In this document: piece by piece, positions 21,363 through 23,923 of the stretch
Numbering within the stretch: the first letter of the stretch is position 1
Layout: every line of letters begins with the position of its first letter
Assembly (NCBI GenBank): GCA_049657775.1
Contig: JBASNZ010000049.1
Span: 1 to 23,923, forward strand
Direction: 5' to 3'
DNA from: JBASNZ01 sp049657775
Lineage (GTDB): Bacteria; Actinomycetota; Coriobacteriia; Anaerosomatales; Anaerosomataceae
Length of the DNA: 23,923 bases
Translations under genes and position numbers: made by a program
Notes under the pieces: generated by a model
Databases searched by the model: none
The model's input: the letters and a program-made list of their open reading frames with translations, nothing else
What the model was told of the DNA's origin: nothing

Positions 21363-21806
21363 CTATTCTACGAGTTTGGTGTACTGACCGCCGGCGGCGA
21401 CAAACCCCTCGTCGCCGCCCGGATCAAGTACATGGTACCAGCCTTCCGACTGCTCTATCAGCGTCAGTCGGGCGTCTTTATCCAGCTTTTTGATGACCGC
21501 GGCGCTCGTTTGTGGTTTCGTGCGGAGGTTGAGCCCGTCTATGAGAACGACCACCATAGGACCTTCGGTCGCCGCAGCCCCCTCCCCTTCTGCGGGTGCG
21601 GCCGCATCGGTCGTCGTCTCCGAGTCCGGGTTCGCGGTGGTCTCCTGGCTCCCGTTCGCCTTGGAATCGCGCACTTCCTGCCGATAGTTGCCGTAGAAGC
21701 CGAGCGCGATCCAAGTCACGATCACGAGGAGGAGCCACGGGATGAGCTTTCCAAGAACGGCACGCGCTCCGGCCTCTGCCGTCGGACCATCCGAGGATTC
21801 GCTCAT
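21363..21806 (-). CDS. Membrane-anchored bacterial SH3-domain protein
   Basis: The 147-residue protein starts with a short charged tail, then a membrane segment at about 18-40 (LIPWLLLVIVTWIALGFYG). A low-complexity Thr/Ala/Glu-rich linker runs from about 48 to 83, followed by a bacterial SH3 domain to the end (VVVLIDGLNLRTKPQ, ARLTLIEQSEGWYHV, GFVAAGG). The N-in topology puts the SH3 domain outside the membrane, where such domains often bind peptidoglycan peptides. GAGGAGG is well placed before ATG 21806. It is 17 bp after the preceding minus-strand gene. No enzyme domain is present. Its link to the CoA ligase upstream is unexplained. Confidence 0.85.
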   Translation of the reverse strand: MSESSDGPTAEAGARAVLGKLIPWLLLVIVTWIALGFYGNYRQEVRDSKANGSQETTANPDSETTTDAAAPAEGEGAAATEGPMVVVLIDGLNLRTKPQTSAAVIKKLDKDARLTLIEQSEGWYHVLDPGGDEGFVAAGGQYTKLVE

Positions 21807-21823
21807 CGAAGACCTCCTCGCCG

Positions 21824-22369
21824 CTAGATGTACAGTCCCCCGCCATAAACGGCCTGCTCATCGACCTTGTACTGCTTCTGCAGATCGGCTATGCCGATGT
21901 CGGCATTCGTGAGATGACGGCGTACCGCGGCCAGATCGATCGCCGCAAGTGCGTCGAGGACTTCTACGCCCTCACCCTTCACGACCGCCTCAGCCTGCTC
22001 CCACACAAGCTCGGCGGCGTCCGAGAGCTCGTTTGCAACGTCTACCAGGTGTTTTGGGAGCGCCATCGTAGCCAGGTCCTCGGCCGCTATGCGCATCTGC
22101 GACGCGATCTCCCCGAGCGCGCGCCGCTCCTCGGTCTCTTGGTCGAGCGCGATGGCCACCAGCTCGCCGTCGCTGCAGGCCGCAAGCCCGCTCACGACTC
22201 CCTCAAGCGACTTCAGTCCTGCTCTCACACCTTCGCGGCGGCCGATAAGGCCTACGAGATAGCGCTTGACCGTGCGCCTCCACAAAAAGAGGCCGAATAC
22301 CACGAGACCGGCCACCGCCGCCAAGACCACGATGACGATAACGACGATGAGCAGGGTCTGTTGCGACAC
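21824..22369 (-). CDS. Hypothetical single-pass membrane protein with helical cytoplasmic domain
   Basis: The 181-residue protein has a very hydrophobic N-terminal membrane segment at about 5-30 (TLLIVVIVIVVLAAVAGLVV), followed by basic WRRTVKRY, which fits N-out/C-in orientation. The rest is mainly charged and helical, with no motif I can name, and ends in a conserved-looking QAVYGGGLYI tail. GTG 22369 is preceded on the minus strand by CGGAGGA. It lies 20 bp after the CoA ligase gene and 17 bp before the SH3 gene. Function unknown. A scaffold or membrane-associated partner is possible. Confidence 0.8.
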   Translation of the reverse strand: MSQQTLLIVVIVIVVLAAVAGLVVFGLFLWRRTVKRYLVGLIGRREGVRAGLKSLEGVVSGLAACSDGELVAIALDQETEERRALGEIASQMRIAAEDLATMALPKHLVDVANELSDAAELVWEQAEAVVKGEGVEVLDALAAIDLAAVRRHLTNADIGIADLQKQYKVDEQAVYGGGLYI

Positions 22370-22389
22370 TCGTCCTCCGTATCAGATGC

Positions 22390-23694
22390 CTATTCCACGC
22401 GCCGGTTGTCGACCACGTGGCGTGCTTTGCCGACAGTACGCTCTATGGTACCAGGTTCGACCAGGGTCACCTTCGCGTGCAGCCCGACGACCGAGAAGAT
22501 CCGCTCCGCCACACGCTTGGTGAACGCGACCATATCGGCCATGACATCGGAGAATATCTCCTCGGCGACCTCGATCCGAACCTCGAGGTCGTCCATCGCG
22601 CCGTCTCGATCGACGACGATGAGGTAGTGCGGCTCGATGCCTTCGATCTGGAAGAGCGCGTCTTCGATCTGCGACGGGAACACGTTCACGCCGCGGATGA
22701 TGAGCATGTCGTCGGTCCGCATGCGGACCTTGCGCATGCGCGCGAGCGTCCGTCCGCATTCGCACGGCGCGGAATCGATCACCGTAAGATCGTGGGTCCG
22801 GTACCGAAGCACGGGGAACGCCTCTTTTGTGAGCGTCGTGATGATGAGTTCGCCCTCCTCCCCTTCTGAGACGGGCTCGCCCGTCTCGGGGTTCACGACC
22901 TCGAAGAGAAAGTGGTCCTCGGCCATATGCAGCCCGCACTGGTGCTCGCACTCGCCGGAGACGCCGGGGCCCATGACCTCGGACAGTCCGTAGTTGTCGG
23001 TGGCAAGGATTCCCAGACGCGTCTGGATCTCGTCGCGCATGCCTTCGCCAGACGGCTCGCCTCCGAAGAGACCTACCCGAAGCGGCAGCGACGTGATGTC
23101 GATACCAGCCTTCTCGGCCACCTCGGCCATGTAGAGCGCGTAGCTTGGCGTGCCGACGATCGCGGTCGTGCCGAAGTCCTGCATCATCATGAGGTGCCGC
23201 TCGGTGTTGCCGCTGCCCGCCGGAAACACGGTCGCCCCGATGCGCTCCATGCCGTAGTGCATGCCCCAGCCACCGGTGAACATGCCGTACAAGAACGCCA
23301 TCTGCACCCTGTCGGCGCTGGTCACTCCTGCTTCCGAGGCGATCCGTGCCGTGAGCTCGCTCCAGGTGTTCAGGTCGCCTTTGGTATAGCCGACGACGAT
23401 CGGCTTGCCGGTGGTGCCCGATGACGAGTGAACCCGCACCACTTCTTCAAGCGGCACGGCGAACATCCCGAACGGGTACGTGTCGCGCAGCGCCGTCTTA
23501 TCGGTCATCGGCAGTAGGCGGACATCGTCGAGCGACTTGATGTCGCGAGGCTTGACCCCACGACGGTCCAGCTCGGCGCGGTAGTGCGGCACCCGCTCGT
23601 ACACCCATGCCACCGTGGATTGCAGCCTACGCAACTGCAACTCGGCCAGCTGCTCCCGGGCCATCGTCTCGTATTCGGGGTTCCAGATGGGCAT
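22390..23694 (-). CDS. paaK: Phenylacetate-CoA ligase family (PaaK-type) AMP-forming enzyme
   Basis: The enzyme activates an aryl-acetate with ATP and CoA through an acyl-adenylate. The 434-residue protein has the P-loop-like HSSSGTTGKP at 89-98, FGGEPSGEGMRDE, the YGLSEVMGPGV adenylate motif, YRTHDLT, and the PaaK-type RTDDMLIIRGVNVFPSQIE hinge. Length and motifs fit PaaK well. In anaerobes, close paralogues accompany indolepyruvate:ferredoxin oxidoreductase and LIV-type transporters and act in aromatic amino-acid breakdown. The adjacent livF fragment fits that setting, so phenylacetate or indoleacetate are both possible. It starts 5 bases from the livF stop, with AGGGAG upstream. Confidence 0.92.
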   Translation of the reverse strand: MPIWNPEYETMAREQLAELQLRRLQSTVAWVYERVPHYRAELDRRGVKPRDIKSLDDVRLLPMTDKTALRDTYPFGMFAVPLEEVVRVHSSSGTTGKPIVVGYTKGDLNTWSELTARIASEAGVTSADRVQMAFLYGMFTGGWGMHYGMERIGATVFPAGSGNTERHLMMMQDFGTTAIVGTPSYALYMAEVAEKAGIDITSLPLRVGLFGGEPSGEGMRDEIQTRLGILATDNYGLSEVMGPGVSGECEHQCGLHMAEDHFLFEVVNPETGEPVSEGEEGELIITTLTKEAFPVLRYRTHDLTVIDSAPCECGRTLARMRKVRMRTDDMLIIRGVNVFPSQIEDALFQIEGIEPHYLIVVDRDGAMDDLEVRIEVAEEIFSDVMADMVAFTKRVAERIFSVVGLHAKVTLVEPGTIERTVGKARHVVDNRRVE

Positions 23695-23699
23695 CGCCC

Positions 23700-23923
23700 C
23701 TACTCCCTTCCGTGCCAGGCGCCCAGGTAGATCAGGCGAACGTCGTCATTGCCCGCAAGCTCGGCCGCCGTGCCGCCAAGCGCGATGGTCCCGGTGCGCA
23801 TCACGTAGCCGCGGTTTGCGTGCTTGAGCGCCACGTTGGCGTCCTGCTCCACCAGCAAGATCGCAAGGCCGTCTGAGCGCAGCGTGTCGAGCACACCGAA
23901 GATATCCGCGATGACCTTGGGCG
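23700..23923 (-). CDS. livF: Branched-chain amino acid ABC transporter ATP-binding protein LivF, C-terminal part
   Basis: Only the last 74 or so residues are present. The gene enters from the right edge. The visible part has ILLVEQDANVALKHANRGYVM (switch region after Walker B), RTGTIALGGTAAEL and a terminal LIYLGAWHG. This matches LivF rather than LivG, whose C-terminus differs. LivF powers high-affinity uptake of branched-chain or related amino acids with LivG, LivH, LivM and a binding protein, which are expected to the right. The reading frame is uninterrupted to base 23923. It is the first visible gene of the minus-strand operon. Confidence 0.88.
   Translation of the reverse strand, partial: PKVIADIFGVLDTLRSDGLAILLVEQDANVALKHANRGYVMRTGTIALGGTAAELAGNDDVRLIYLGAWHGRE

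Noticed and set aside
1..23923. CRISPR array, insertion sequence or prophage
   Set aside because: No spaced direct repeats, transposase, integrase or phage-type genes are visible in any frame.

Overview
This window is a dense, GC-rich bacterial chromosome segment with a housekeeping layout. The gene order recX-rny-x-spoVS-x-miaB-x-miaA-dapF-dapL-hflX with lexA and nrdR points to an actinobacterium. RNase Y, SpoVS, an LL-diaminopimelate aminotransferase and a strictly anaerobic (class III) ribonucleotide reductase make an anaerobic Coriobacteriia-like (OPB41/Anaerosomatales-type) host the best guess. This placement is inferred from gene content only. GTG starts are frequent. I saw no insertion sequence, prophage, CRISPR array, rRNA or tRNA.

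Layout. (1) 1-11931, all on the plus strand: the end of recX; a long structured leader; rny; an orphan GHKL ATPase; spoVS; a PHP phosphoesterase; miaB; a MEMO-AMMECR1 fusion; miaA; dapF; dapL; hflX. The tRNA-modification pair miaA/miaB makes ms2i6A37. DapL plus DapF make meso-diaminopimelate. (2) 11938-13134: lexA (minus) diverges from a small membrane-anchored LysM protein across about 200 bp holding two perfect and one near-perfect SOS box. This is the arrangement of Bacillus lexA-yneA, so the LysM protein is probably an SOS cell-division inhibitor. (3) 13212-20686, plus strand: nrdR (with a NrdR-box-like site in its own promoter), nrdD, a CPRC redoxin, nrdG, dut, a Nudix hydrolase and two different NCS2 nucleobase permeases. 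Together these make a dNTP supply, sanitation and salvage block. (4) 20687-20983: a gene-free convergent region with a strong terminator-like hairpin. (5) 20984-23923, minus strand: an apparent operon reading livF (partial), a PaaK-type aryl-CoA ligase, then three small unrecognised or membrane proteins.

The most interesting points are the unassigned GHKL ATPase between rny and spoVS, the MEMO-AMMECR1 fusion inserted in the mia cluster, the SOS and NrdR control regions that can be read at base level, the NrdD-redoxin-NrdG triad suggesting a redoxin-dependent class III reductase, and the three uncharacterised proteins trailing paaK. No clearly novel multi-gene defence or mobile system is visible.
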